The notes beneath the pieces were generated by a model. That model was given only the letters and a program-made list of their open reading frames with translations. It did not search any database and was not told the DNA's origin. Position numbers and translations under genes: made by a program. From NCBI GenBank assembly GCA_000435595.1, contig FR895398.1, positions 1 to 33,892 on the forward strand: a DNA stretch of 33,892 nucleotides. The letters run 5' to 3'. Position 1 is the first letter of the stretch; each line of letters starts with the position of its first letter. Below, one piece after another: positions 1 to 8,646 of this stretch. The stretch is from Firmicutes bacterium CAG:882. GTDB taxonomy: Bacteria; Bacillota; Clostridia; Lachnospirales; Lachnospiraceae.

Positions 1-633
1 CCTATTATTCAGTTTGGCGTTGATGACGAGCTGAGGAGATGCCTTTTCTGCCGGGCTAATGGAAGATATGAGTATATTTCAGAGGCAATAGATGAGCTTG
101 GAAAGCTTGAAGGGAAAATTATTTTTGAGTTGGATGATAATTCTCCTCTGAGAAAAAAATTAAAGAAATACGGAAAGAATTATATACGTTCATTTTACTC
201 TGAGAAAATACCATTTGGAACCGTACTGGAGGATGGTACCAGAAATGAAGATATTCAACATCTTTCTTTTTCCGATAACAGCATAGATTTGATGATTTCA
301 AGTGATGTTCTTGAGCATGTTGTGGATATAAATGCAGCGTTTGAGGAAATGAAACGTGTTCTTAAACCCGGAGGAAAGCATATATTTTCTATTCCTATGT
401 ATGATGGCATGACAAGACAGAGGGCTTCTATTGAGGACGGCAGGATAAAATATATTCTACCTGAGCATTATCACTGTGACCCGGCAAAGGATGGAAATGG
501 GTTTATATTGGTGTTTTGGGATTATGGAAAAGATTTTGCAACAAGATTTTCCGATGATAGAATGCGGATTAGTATTGCAAAAGGACCATTCGGACCGGAT
601 GGCAAGATAGTATGGTGCGCCGAAAAATTATAA
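1..633 (+). CDS. Class I SAM-dependent methyltransferase (5' end outside window)
   Basis: The reading frame is open from base 1, so the start lies upstream; the TTG at 130 is only an internal codon. The visible 210 residues contain a C-x2-C pair near the left edge (RRCLFCRANGRY), then a Methyltransf_11-like core: acidic SAM-binding strand region, the motif SDVLEHVVD, and KRVLKPGGKHIFSIP, the typical post-IV strand of Rossmann methyltransferases. The C-terminal part (PEHYHCDPAKDGNG) fits the family of uncharacterised methyltransferases found beside glycan genes. The substrate cannot be read from the sequence. It ends nine bases before a sigma-A-like promoter, so it is probably the last gene of its operon. 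Confidence 0.8.
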   Translation, partial: PIIQFGVDDELRRCLFCRANGRYEYISEAIDELGKLEGKIIFELDDNSPLRKKLKKYGKNYIRSFYSEKIPFGTVLEDGTRNEDIQHLSFSDNSIDLMISSDVLEHVVDINAAFEEMKRVLKPGGKHIFSIPMYDGMTRQRASIEDGRIKYILPEHYHCDPAKDGNGFILVFWDYGKDFATRFSDDRMRISIAKGPFGPDGKIVWCAEKL

Positions 634-641
634 AAAAACTG

Positions 642-670
642 TTGACTTTTATTTCCATCAAGAGTATTCT
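642..670 (+). promoter_or_regulatory. Sigma-A-type promoter of the small unit
   Basis: TTGACT at 642-647 and TATTCT at 665-670 are separated by exactly 17 bases. Transcription would start near 677, just after the methyltransferase stop, and would read the 26-codon ORF at 723. Confidence 0.55.
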
Positions 671-722
671 GAAAAAGACTTATGAATCAACAAACTATAA
701 AAAAAGAAAGGAGACAGACTCG

Positions 723-803
723 ATGATTAAGTTAAGTAATTTTGTAGTAAGAACATTAACAGTATATTTTATCGGGACTGCCTCGGATATACATACAGCA
801 TAA
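723..803 (+). CDS. Candidate 26-residue small protein
   Basis: A short ORF with ATG at 723 sits nine bases after a strong Shine-Dalgarno sequence (AAAGGAGA, 707-714). The product starts MIKLSNFVVR, has a hydrophobic centre (TLTVYFIG) and ends TASDIHTA. A lysine/arginine-flanked hydrophobic core would suit a small membrane-associated peptide or a leader peptide. It has its own promoter (642-670) and terminator (886-920). I do not recognise a family. A longer reading of the frame from 612 has no ribosome binding site and overlaps the methyltransferase. The alternative is that the transcript is a regulatory RNA with incidental coding potential. Confidence 0.45.
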   Translation: MIKLSNFVVRTLTVYFIGTASDIHTA

Positions 804-1108
804 CAGCATGGGTGAGTATTAGGGATTATATAACATGATGTGGTCATATAATATTTGATACAGCTTAGACTATTTGCATGAAGTTAAGCCGCAGGGTCGT
901 TTCGACTATGCGGCTTTTTTGCGTGCTTAAGAGCGGGATTGATTTTCCGCAAAAGCAATGCAGAATTTCATGTGTATGTATTTTCGTGGCAGAAGAAGGG
1001 CAGCAGGCTTAAAGATGTAAAAGGCTGCCGGACAGGATGGGAACACGCATAGGGCAGTGTTTTCGATAATAATATGTCACTACAGTGTGGCAGAGAGGGA
1101 GGTAATTT
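804..1108. other. Intergenic region before the ABC exporter
   Basis: About 305 bases. It holds the terminator at 886-920. After it comes a short inverted repeat (GGCAGC near 1008, GCTGCC near 1030) without a T-run. The Shine-Dalgarno sequence (GGGAGG) of the exporter gene lies just before 1109. I saw no convincing promoter for the exporter and no other gene. Confidence 0.5.
886..920 (+). terminator. Intrinsic terminator of the small unit
   Basis: AAGCCGCA (886-893) pairs with TGCGGCTT (909-916). The inner GTCG/CGAC arms close a TTT loop, and the stem is followed by a T-run to 920. Confidence 0.85.
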
Positions 1109-2851
1109 ATGAAGTTGAGAAACTACATCGCAAGAAGCTGGTATATGTACCTGATTGCGCTTGCTGCGATGGTATGCAGTATCGGTCTTGACATGATATA
1201 TCCGTTCATAACGAGGTCGCTCATCGACGATGTCATTGTGGACGGACAGACACAGCTCCTCATGAAGCTGTTGTTCGGACTGCTCTCGATAGGATTTGCG
1301 AGGGCGGTGTTCCAGTTTGTAAAGGAATTTGTTTTTGACTATACCAGCATGAGTATAGGAAGCAAAATAAGAGTGGGACTGTTCAAGCATGTTCAGAAGC
1401 TTTCGATAAGATTCTTTGATAAGAACAATACAGGTGAGCTGATGGCGCGCGTGAAGGACGATGTCGACAATGTCTGGAATGCACTCGGATATGTCGGAAT
1501 GTTAGCTATTGAATGCACAATTCACACAATAGGCGTGCTTGTCTGCATGATAAGCATAAGCCCTGTGCTCACAATCATTCCGATAGTCATCATGCCTATT
1601 GTGGCGTACCATGCGGTTGCACTCGAGAAGAAGATAGGCAAGGTGTACGATGATCTGTCGGAGGAGAATGCGGCACTCACGACGGTTGTTCAGGAGAATC
1701 TCACGGGTGTGCGCGTCGTCAAGGCATTTGCGAGAGAGGATTATGAGATTGAGAAGTTTAAGAAGCATAATAATAACTATTATGATCTCAGCATGAAGCA
1801 GTCAAAGATTTCTCTCAGGTACAATCCTAACATTTCATTTTTGACGAGACTTCTGCTGCTGCTCGTTGTGCTTGTCGGAGGTGGATTTGTAATCATGGAT
1901 AAGATAAGCCTCGGCGACCTCGGTGCGTTTACCGAGTACGCGAACAACATCATCTGGCCGATGGAGATGATAGGCTGGCTGAGTGCCGATATGGCGAGCG
2001 GTCTTGCATCCGCAAAGAAGATAAGAAAGATATGGAGTGAGGAGCCTGAGATTGCCGATAAGGACGGCGCGAAGGACATTGGAAGAGCGAAGGGAGAGGT
2101 TGCCTTTGAGAATGTGTCCTTTAATATCAATGACACACAGGTTTTGAAAGATGTTTCGTTTAAGGTGCCTGCCGGAAGGACGCTCGGAATCATGGGCGTG
2201 ACGGGTTCGGGAAAGACATCGATTATCAATCTTATGGAGCGCTTCTACGATGCGACCGATGGAAAGGTAATGCTTGACGGCAATGACGTGAAGGACATCA
2301 CGACGGAGAGCCTTCGCCGCAATCTGTCGGTTGTCATGCAGGATGTGTTTCTTTTCTCCGATTCAATTAAGGAGAATATCAGTATAGGACGCAGGGATAG
2401 CATAACGGATGATCTTATTGAGGCTTCGGCGCAGTCCGCGAGAGCCGCGGGATTTATCGGTAAGCTCGGCGATAAATATGAAACTGTAGTTGGTGAGCGA
2501 GGTGTCGGTCTGTCGGGTGGACAGAAGCAGCGTATCAGTATTGCAAGAGCCATTGCAAAGCAGGCTCCGGTGCTTATACTTGATGACTCGACATCGGCTC
2601 TTGACATGGAGACGGAGTATGAGATTCAGAAGGAGCTTGATGCGATGAAGGATACGACAAAGATTATCATTGCGCACCGGATTTCCGCGGTAAAGCAGGC
2701 TGACGAGATTATTGTCCTGTCGGGCGGAAGCATTGCCGAGAGGGGAACGCACGATGAGCTCATGGCGATGAAGGGCATCTACTATGATACCTATAACGCA
2801 CAGTATTCCGCTTCCAACTTTTTAGAGGAGGTGACAACAAATGTCGGTTAA
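1109..2851 (+). CDS. ABC exporter half-transporter, degenerate-site subunit
   Basis: This is a 580-residue ABCB-type exporter: six membrane segments in about residues 10-300, then a nucleotide-binding domain. Walker A is GVTGSGKT (363-370), the signature is intact LSGGQ (468-472) and the H-loop His is 523. The residue after the Walker B aspartate, normally the catalytic glutamate, is Asp493 (LILDDSTSALD). In BmrC and TM287 an Asp at this place marks the subunit that contributes the non-hydrolysing ATP site of a heterodimer. The start has a GGGAGG site just upstream. The stop overlaps the next gene by 11 bases, so the two are translationally coupled and should form one heterodimeric multidrug- or lipid-type exporter. 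The substrate is unknown. Confidence 0.95.
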   Translation: MKLRNYIARSWYMYLIALAAMVCSIGLDMIYPFITRSLIDDVIVDGQTQLLMKLLFGLLSIGFARAVFQFVKEFVFDYTSMSIGSKIRVGLFKHVQKLSIRFFDKNNTGELMARVKDDVDNVWNALGYVGMLAIECTIHTIGVLVCMISISPVLTIIPIVIMPIVAYHAVALEKKIGKVYDDLSEENAALTTVVQENLTGVRVVKAFAREDYEIEKFKKHNNNYYDLSMKQSKISLRYNPNISFLTRLLLLLVVLVGGGFVIMDKISLGDLGAFTEYANNIIWPMEMIGWLSADMASGLASAKKIRKIWSEEPEIADKDGAKDIGRAKGEVAFENVSFNINDTQVLKDVSFKVPAGRTLGIMGVTGSGKTSIINLMERFYDATDGKVMLDGNDVKDITTESLRRNLSVVMQDVFLFSDSIKENISIGRRDSITDDLIEASAQSARAAGFIGKLGDKYETVVGERGVGLSGGQKQRISIARAIAKQAPVLILDDSTSALDMETEYEIQKELDAMKDTTKIIIAHRISAVKQADEIIVLSGGSIAERGTHDELMAMKGIYYDTYNAQYSASNFLEEVTTNVG

Positions 2852-4634
2852 TTCCTTCAGAGAGGACGAGGAACAGAAGGAGGTATTAAAGCTTGACACG
2901 CTCATGCGTCTTTACCGCTATCTGCTCAAATACGGGAAAAAGATTGTGCTTGTGCTGCTCATAATGTGCGTTACAATCGCAATCAATCTTATTAACCCGC
3001 TCATCATAGAGCGTGCGGTTAACGTCCACATTGCCAACAAGGACATGAAGGGACTTATGCTTCTCTGCCTGTTCGGCGTCGGACTCAATGTGATAAATGT
3101 GGCAGGAATCAAGCTTCGTATGTACATGCTTGCAAAGATATCCAATCAGGTGCTTCTTGATATAAGGCAGGCAGTCTATGAGCACATTCAGAAGTTGAGC
3201 TTCCACTTTTTCGACACAAGACCTACGGGAAAGATTCTCGCGAGGGTAATCGGAGATGTCAATTCGTTAAAAAATATACTTTCGGACAGCGTGACAACGC
3301 TCATTCCCGACTTTATAACGCTCGTGGCTGTTGCGGTCATAATGCTTGTCAAGAACCCGAAGCTTGCGCTCGCATCGTTTGTGACGCTTCCTTTTCTTAT
3401 AGCTGCCATGTCGATTATAGAGAAGCTCGGACACAAGAGATGGCAGTCATTCCGCAAGAAGACCTCGAACATGAACGCATATCTTCACGAGAACCTCTCG
3501 GGAATCAGGGTTGTGCAGAGCTTTGCGGCGGAGGATGAGTCACTTGAGAGCTTCAGTGAGCTCGTAGATGAGCAGAAGAAGGCGTTTGTCGGTGCGGTGA
3601 GAGTGTCGGATATGTTCAGCCCTACGATTGAGATAAGCTGGGGTGTGGGCGGATTTTTACTGTACTTTATCGGAATCAGGGTTCTCGGTGTCGGAACAGT
3701 AGGCGTCGGTACATTCATGGCATTCACATCGTACCTGTCAATGTTCTGGAGCCCTATAAGAAATCTGGCTAACTTCTATAATAAGATTATCACCAACATC
3801 TCGGCTGCAGAGAGAGTGTTCGATATCCTTGATACCGAGCCTGACATCCGCGACGAGGAGGGTGCGGTTAAGCTTCACAAGATTGAGGGAAGGGTTGAGT
3901 TCGACCATGTATCGTTTGCCTACTCTGATGAGCCTGATGTTATGGTCTTAAAGGATGTAAGCTTCAAGGTTAAGCAGGGAGAGACTATAGCACTTGTAGG
4001 TCCTACAGGAGCGGGTAAATCAACAGTTATCAATCTTATAAGCCGTTTTTATAATGCTACCAAGGGAAGGGTGCTTGTCGATGATACCGATGTAAAGTCG
4101 GTGACGCTTAAGAGCCTCAGAGAGCAGATGGGCATAATGACGCAGGATAATTTCCTGTTCTCGGGAACAATCAAGGACAATATCCGTTACGGCAAGCTTG
4201 ATGCCACGGACGAGGAGATTATTGAGGCTGCCAAGTCCGTTCACGCACATGACTTCATATCGAAGCTTGAAAAAGGATATGATACTGAAATCAATGAGCG
4301 TGGAACAAGGCTTTCTAACGGACAGAGACAGCTCATCGCCTTTGCGAGAACGATGCTCAGCAAGCCTCAGATACTCATACTTGACGAGGCGACTTCGAGC
4401 ATTGACACTCACACGGAGGCGCTTGTGCAGCAAGGCATAGAGGCAATGCTTGCGGGCAGAACTTCGTTTGTTATCGCACACAGACTTTCTACCATTAAGA
4501 ATGCAGACAGAATATTTGTCATTGATGACGGACGGATTAAGGAGGAGGGAAGCCACGAGGAGCTTCTTGCAGCCGGGGGAGCATACTACAATCTTTACGC
4601 CGCTCAGTTCAAGGCACTTGCAAAGACCAGTTAA
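2841..4634 (+). CDS. ABC exporter half-transporter, catalytic-site partner
   Basis: This is the 597-residue partner of the preceding gene. It has an N-terminal six-helix membrane domain, Walker A GPTGAGKST (387-395), canonical Walker B with Glu516 (ILILDEATSSID) and H-loop His547. Its signature is LSNGQ (491-495), with Asn replacing the first Gly of LSGGQ. This degenerate signature faces the other subunit's degenerate Walker B site in TM287/288-type heterodimers, so the two deviations are complementary. The ATG lies inside the end of the upstream gene, after GAGGAGGTG. Export across the cytoplasmic membrane is inferred from the family. Without a neighbouring regulator, the cargo cannot be deduced. 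Confidence 0.95.
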   Translation: MSVNSFREDEEQKEVLKLDTLMRLYRYLLKYGKKIVLVLLIMCVTIAINLINPLIIERAVNVHIANKDMKGLMLLCLFGVGLNVINVAGIKLRMYMLAKISNQVLLDIRQAVYEHIQKLSFHFFDTRPTGKILARVIGDVNSLKNILSDSVTTLIPDFITLVAVAVIMLVKNPKLALASFVTLPFLIAAMSIIEKLGHKRWQSFRKKTSNMNAYLHENLSGIRVVQSFAAEDESLESFSELVDEQKKAFVGAVRVSDMFSPTIEISWGVGGFLLYFIGIRVLGVGTVGVGTFMAFTSYLSMFWSPIRNLANFYNKIITNISAAERVFDILDTEPDIRDEEGAVKLHKIEGRVEFDHVSFAYSDEPDVMVLKDVSFKVKQGETIALVGPTGAGKSTVINLISRFYNATKGRVLVDDTDVKSVTLKSLREQMGIMTQDNFLFSGTIKDNIRYGKLDATDEEIIEAAKSVHAHDFISKLEKGYDTEINERGTRLSNGQRQLIAFARTMLSKPQILILDEATSSIDTHTEALVQQGIEAMLAGRTSFVIAHRLSTIKNADRIFVIDDGRIKEEGSHEELLAAGGAYYNLYAAQFKALAKTS

Positions 4635-4671
4635 TGAAGCAGCTTTGCTGCAATATGTGGCATAAGGACTA

Positions 4672-4701
4672 TTGATAAGAAATGTTGTGATGGTGTATTC
4701 T
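4672..4701 (+). promoter_or_regulatory. Possible sigma-A promoter before the zinc-ribbon gene
   Basis: TTGATA (4672-4677), 18 bases, then TATTCT (4696-4701). The match is moderate, but the position is suitable for separate transcription of the gene at 4754. Confidence 0.35.
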
Positions 4702-4753
4702 TAGGGTAATGTTTTATCACATTACAGGGGCAGGAGATAGGAGGACATTATTA

Positions 4754-5530
4754 ATGAAGTTTTGTACAAAGTGTGGAAGACCTCTTCAGGACGGTGAAGT
4801 ATGTAACTGTCAGACAGAGAATGCACAGCCACAGGCAGAGAATGTGCAGGCTGAGAATGCACAGCCACAGACAGAGCAGCAGGCACCGGAGGCTGCAACA
4901 GCAGCGGCGCAGCCGGCAGCTAAGCCTATCATAACCAAGGAGCAGGCTACTGAGATTTCCAAGGGCATGCTGGCATTCGCCAAGGAGTTCGTTAAGAATC
5001 CGGTTGAGGCGAGTGGGGCAGTTGTAGGTGAGCATTCACTTGCCACGGTTGCGGGACTTGTTGTGGTTAATGCGGCAGCGGAGCTTGTTTATAAGATTAT
5101 AAGAATGATTGTATGGACAGCTAAGTATGGTTCCTACGGAATCGCTGACTGGCTCAAGGCAATATTCTGTACAGTCTTATGGTGGATAGCAATACCGGCG
5201 GCACTTGCAGGACTTATCTGGGTATGTGGAAAGTTCGTCCAGAAGCAGGAGGTCAACTTTAAGACAGCACTCAGTGTATTTGCTATACCGGCACTTCCGC
5301 TTTTGGTATTTACCGTTGTTAAGCTTTTACAGCTCGTTCTTACACACTCATTCTTTGGTGTAATTTTCAGTGTGATAACAACAGCCATCAGCGGTATGAT
5401 GCTCTACCTTACAGGCATCGGTATTGTTAAGATTCTTCCTAGAGAGAACAAGAATTTTGTTTACTCAGTCGGAATTATCTGTGCAGGACTTTGGTTTGTA
5501 AATTGGCTTGTAACAATAGCAATTTTCTAA
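4754..5530 (+). CDS. Zinc-ribbon multi-pass membrane protein, unknown function
   Basis: 258 residues. The ATG at 4754 is chosen because TAGGAGG (4738-4744) precedes it; an upstream ATG at 4709 lacks a site. The protein opens with a minimal zinc ribbon (Cys4, Cys7, Cys17, Cys19). A low-complexity Gln/Ala/Glu/Asn linker follows, in which the unit AENAQPQ recurs imperfectly, then Pro/Ala residues. After it come about five hydrophobic segments from residue ~95 to the C-terminus, the last ending in WFVNWLVTIAIF. The layout (zinc ribbon, disordered linker, membrane domain) is common in uncharacterised Firmicutes proteins. No enzymatic motif is visible. It lies between the exporter and a Nudix gene, with its own possible promoter. 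Confidence 0.85.
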   Translation: MKFCTKCGRPLQDGEVCNCQTENAQPQAENVQAENAQPQTEQQAPEAATAAAQPAAKPIITKEQATEISKGMLAFAKEFVKNPVEASGAVVGEHSLATVAGLVVVNAAAELVYKIIRMIVWTAKYGSYGIADWLKAIFCTVLWWIAIPAALAGLIWVCGKFVQKQEVNFKTALSVFAIPALPLLVFTVVKLLQLVLTHSFFGVIFSVITTAISGMMLYLTGIGIVKILPRENKNFVYSVGIICAGLWFVNWLVTIAIF

Positions 5531-5536
5531 TATAAT
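5508..5536 (+). promoter_or_regulatory. Sigma-A promoter before the Nudix gene
   Basis: TTGTAA (5508-5513), 17 bases, TATAAT (5531-5536, perfect -10). It overlaps the end of the zinc-ribbon gene. Transcription would start near 5543, directly in front of the hairpin at 5550-5590. Confidence 0.6.
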
Positions 5537-5549
5537 ATATGGAGTCCAT

Positions 5550-5597
5550 AAGACTCTTCGTCATGCGTAATGCTGTGGACGAAGAGTCTTTTATTTT
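5550..5597 (+). terminator. Strong hairpin terminator between zinc-ribbon and Nudix genes
   Basis: A perfect 13-bp stem (5550-5562 with 5578-5590) with a 15-base loop is followed by the T-rich TTATTTTT. It should end the upstream transcript. It also lies a few bases after a predicted start site for the Nudix gene. Confidence 0.85.
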
Positions 5598-5614
5598 TGA
5601 TAAGGAGGCAGGCT

Positions 5615-6310
5615 ATGTATCTTGAAAAATATGAGCAGTATCTTGGAACCGGTGAGAGAAACGCACAGGGGCTGGATCTTAAGACCTTTCTTGAGGAGTA
5701 TAATCCTAAGCTTTATGATACACCGGCTAACACGGTTGACAATCTTATTTTTACTTATGTGGAGGAGAATGGACATAAGAGACTTGGAAAGCTTCTGCTT
5801 ATAAAGAGAGGAAACCATCCTTCAATAGGCTGGTGGGCACTTCCGGGAGGATTCGTTGATTTCAGAGAGAATCTTGAGGATGCTGCGGCGAGAGAGCTTG
5901 AGGAGGAGACCGGACTTAAGGGCGTGAAGGGCGTTCAGCTTGGAAGCTACGGGGATTACGACCGCGATCCGAGAACGAGAATTATCACCACGGCGTATGT
6001 ATTTGTTGAGGAGGAGGGAAAACTCACCGCGACGGCGGGGGATGATGCTGCGGATGCAGGCTGGTTCTCAATGCGGGTTGAGAAGGCGGGAGAGGCTGCT
6101 GACAGCACTCCTGAGGTAAGAAAAGAATTTTTTGATATTGGATTTGAATGCGGGGACATTCGCCCGACGGCGAGAGTTCTTGTGACAACGGACAGCAGAC
6201 ATCTGCTTGTGAAGAAGGACTATAAGATAGTGAGCAATAACCTTATATCGGCGGATCATGCGGCGATTATTCTCAATGGATATGACTATGTGACTGAGCA
6301 TCTGAAATGA
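5615..6310 (+). CDS. Nudix hydrolase family protein
   Basis: 231 residues, starting at the ATG that follows TAAGGAGG (5601-5608); the upstream in-frame start at 5570 lies inside the terminator hairpin. A complete Nudix box runs from Gly79 to Leu101: G-x5-E85-x7-R93-E-L-E-E-E-T-G-L. The Mg2+-binding glutamates are present, so it should hydrolyse a nucleoside diphosphate linked to another group. Family precedents include ADP-ribose and NUDIX-related transcription factors; the box alone does not decide. The region after residue ~160 (DIRPTARVLVTTDSRHLLVKKDYK) is beyond a minimal Nudix fold and may set specificity. The pyrophosphatase gene follows after 46 bases. Confidence 0.92.
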   Translation: MYLEKYEQYLGTGERNAQGLDLKTFLEEYNPKLYDTPANTVDNLIFTYVEENGHKRLGKLLLIKRGNHPSIGWWALPGGFVDFRENLEDAAARELEEETGLKGVKGVQLGSYGDYDRDPRTRIITTAYVFVEEEGKLTATAGDDAADAGWFSMRVEKAGEAADSTPEVRKEFFDIGFECGDIRPTARVLVTTDSRHLLVKKDYKIVSNNLISADHAAIILNGYDYVTEHLK

Positions 6311-6356
6311 AAGTGACTGCACAGACATTAAAATTGCTTATGAGTGAGGATTGATT

Positions 6357-8006
6357 ATGGAGAAAAAGAAAGTAGTCGTTATCGGACATAAGAACCCGGA
6401 CACGGACTCTATCTGTTCGGCAATAGCATATGCCGGACTCAAAAATATAATTGATGCTGAGACAGAGTATGTACCGCTCCGCGCAGGGCAGATTAATGAG
6501 GAGACACAGTATGTCCTGAAGCAGTTTGGTATGAGCGCGCCTCAGTATGTCACGGATGTAAAGAGTCAGGTAAAGGACATTGAGATTCGAAAAATTGACG
6601 GGGTTGACAGAAACATCTCGATAAAGGCGGCATGGAAGCTTATGAGGGACATGGGAGTTGTAACACTTCCGATAACCAAGGACAATAAGCTTGAGGGACT
6701 TATAACAATTGCGGATATTGCGACATCTTACATGGATGTGCACGACAGCACAACGCTGTCTACGGCGAGAACGGTGTGCAGAAATATTGTCGAGACGCTT
6801 GACGGTGAACTCATAATAGGAGATGAGCATCATGTGTTTGACAGAGGAAAGGTGCTTGTTGCGGCGGCAAATCCGGACCTTATGGAATCATATATAAAGA
6901 TGGGGGATATAGTAATTCTCGGAAACCGCTATGAGTCGCAGCTCTGTGCGATTGAGATGCAGGCAGGCTGTATTGTTGTGTGCGAGGGTGCCCCGGTCTC
7001 GATGACCATAAAAAAGCTTGCTGTTGAGAATCATTGTACAATCATAAGCACGCCGCATGATACGTTCACGGCGTCAAGACTCATAAATCAGTCTGTGCCT
7101 ATAAGTTTTTTTATGAGAACTGAGGGCCTTATAACCTTCAGTACCGAGGCGTACACTGATGAGGTGCGCCAGGTAATGGCTAAAAAAAGACACCGTGACT
7201 TCCCGGTTCATGACGAACAGGGGCGCTATATAGGAATGATTTCCAGAAGAAATCTTCTCGGGATGGGCAAAAAGCAGATTATAATGGTCGATCATAATGA
7301 AGCTAAGCAGGCTGTCGATGGAATAGACCAGGCAGAAATTCTTGAGATTATAGACCATCATAAGCTTGGTGCGGTTGAGACTATGAATCCTGTATTTTTC
7401 CGCAATCAGCCGCTTGGATGTACGGCGACAATCATATATCAGATGTACAATGAGAACCATGTGGATATAGACAAAAAGACAGCAGGGCTTATGTGCTCGG
7501 CAATACTTTCGGATACACTTATGTTCCGCTCGCCGACCTGCACGCCTGCTGATGTGGCGGCGGCGAAGGCACTTGCAGGAAAGGCGGAAATAGATATTGA
7601 GGAGTATGCCGTAAAGATGTTCCGTGCAGGAAGCAATTTAAAGGACAAAACCCCGCAGGAGATTTTCTCACAGGATTACAAGAAATTTTCTGTAAATGAC
7701 ATTAACTTCGGAGTCGGACAGATATCGTCGATGGATGAAGAAGAGCTGCTTGACATTAAAGATAAGATCATGCCATACATGAAGGAACAGCTCGCAAGCC
7801 AGGGTATTAACATGATTTTTTTCATGCTCACGAACATGATCGCGACGGAGACACTTCTCATCGCACTCGGCAATGGAGCCGGTGATGTGATTGAGAACGG
7901 ATTTGATGCTCCTAAGCTTGAGGATGGCGTGTACAGGCTTGAGGGTGTGGTATCACGTAAAAAGCAGCTCATTCCGGAGATTCTGACGGTTTTGTCAAAT
8001 GAATAA
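6357..8006 (+). CDS. ppaC: Manganese-dependent family II inorganic pyrophosphatase with regulatory CBS/DRTGG insert
   Basis: 549 residues; it hydrolyses PPi to phosphate in the cytoplasm. The ATG at 6357 is preferred over the in-frame TTG at 6351 because GTGAGGA lies seven bases before it. The N-terminal DHH domain has the metal ligands in GHKNPDTDS (His11, Asp15, Asp17) and the motif DHH at 333-335 (EIIDHHKLG). The C-terminal DHHA2 domain has the substrate-binding SRKKQ near 533-537. Between the two DHH parts is a ~250-residue insert with two CBS domains (VVTLPITKDNKLEGLITI; RDFPVHDEQGRYIGMISRRN) flanking a DRTGG domain. In clostridial CBS-pyrophosphatases this insert gives inhibition by AMP/ADP and activation by ATP and diadenosine polyphosphates. 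It heads an operon with the next two genes. Confidence 0.96.
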   Translation: MEKKKVVVIGHKNPDTDSICSAIAYAGLKNIIDAETEYVPLRAGQINEETQYVLKQFGMSAPQYVTDVKSQVKDIEIRKIDGVDRNISIKAAWKLMRDMGVVTLPITKDNKLEGLITIADIATSYMDVHDSTTLSTARTVCRNIVETLDGELIIGDEHHVFDRGKVLVAAANPDLMESYIKMGDIVILGNRYESQLCAIEMQAGCIVVCEGAPVSMTIKKLAVENHCTIISTPHDTFTASRLINQSVPISFFMRTEGLITFSTEAYTDEVRQVMAKKRHRDFPVHDEQGRYIGMISRRNLLGMGKKQIIMVDHNEAKQAVDGIDQAEILEIIDHHKLGAVETMNPVFFRNQPLGCTATIIYQMYNENHVDIDKKTAGLMCSAILSDTLMFRSPTCTPADVAAAKALAGKAEIDIEEYAVKMFRAGSNLKDKTPQEIFSQDYKKFSVNDINFGVGQISSMDEEELLDIKDKIMPYMKEQLASQGINMIFFMLTNMIATETLLIALGNGAGDVIENGFDAPKLEDGVYRLEGVVSRKKQLIPEILTVLSNE

Positions 8007-8025
8007 TTTAGAAAAGGAAACATAT

Positions 8026-8646
8026 ATGGGAAAGATAAGCTGGAAGCCGGGCAATATGCTCTACCCTGTTCCTGCGGTGATGGTGAGCTGCGGCAGGGAG
8101 AACGAAAAAGCGAATATTATAACGGTTGCATGGGCAGGGACGACGAATACCAATCCCGCCATGGTGTCAATATCCGTAAGACCTGAGAGATATTCCTATG
8201 ATATTATCAGGGAGACGGGTGAGTTCGTAATAAATCTCGTCACCAAGGAGCTTGTGTATGCCACGGATTTTTGTGGAGTGCGTTCGGGACGGGACGTGGA
8301 TAAATTTGCCGAGATGAAGCTTCATGAGGCAGAGTCTAAGGAAGTTAAGGCACCGGGAATTATGGAGAGCCCGGTGAATATTGAGTGCCGTGTTGTCAGC
8401 GAGCAGCCTCTCGGAAGCCACACGATGTTCCTTGCCAAGGTTGTAAATGTCAATGTAGATGACAGATATATGGATGAGAACGGAAGATTTAACCTCAATG
8501 CGTCGGGGCTTGTGGCATATTCGCATGGCGAATATTTTGAACTTGGGAAAAAGCTCGGAAGATTCGGATTTTCGGTTCAAAAACCTGTCTCGGTCAAAAA
8601 GAAAAATCCAAAGCGAAAGGATGTTAAGAAGCATGAAAAAAGATAA
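8026..8646 (+). CDS. Flavin reductase-like (FMN-binding split barrel) protein
   Basis: 206 residues. The ATG at 8026, after AAAAGGAAA, is preferred to the ATG at 7999, which lies inside the pyrophosphatase gene. Typical flavin_reduct/DIM6-NTAB features are present: WKPGNMLYPVPAVMVSC at the N-terminus, TVAWAGTTNTNPAMVSISVRP (FMN-phosphate region) and TGEFVINLVTKEL. Such proteins bind FMN and either reduce flavin or act as small flavoenzymes; the partner is unknown. The C-terminus is very basic (KKKNPKRKDVKKHEKR). The coding end overlaps the next gene by 14 bases, so the two are translated together. Confidence 0.9.
   Translation: MGKISWKPGNMLYPVPAVMVSCGRENEKANIITVAWAGTTNTNPAMVSISVRPERYSYDIIRETGEFVINLVTKELVYATDFCGVRSGRDVDKFAEMKLHEAESKEVKAPGIMESPVNIECRVVSEQPLGSHTMFLAKVVNVNVDDRYMDENGRFNLNASGLVAYSHGEYFELGKKLGRFGFSVQKPVSVKKKNPKRKDVKKHEKR

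Noticed and set aside
612..803. 63-residue protein from the ATG-like start at 612
   Set aside because: No ribosome site. It overlaps the methyltransferase end, and only the last 26 codons have a proper start.
2245..2752. Long antisense reading frames opposite the ABC genes and elsewhere
   Set aside because: They lie fully inside well-supported genes on the other strand, lack ribosome sites and give serine/arginine-rich translations typical of shadow frames.
4634..4660. Terminator after the ABC exporter operon (GCAGC/GCTGC)
   Set aside because: The stem is only 5-6 bp and no T-run follows.
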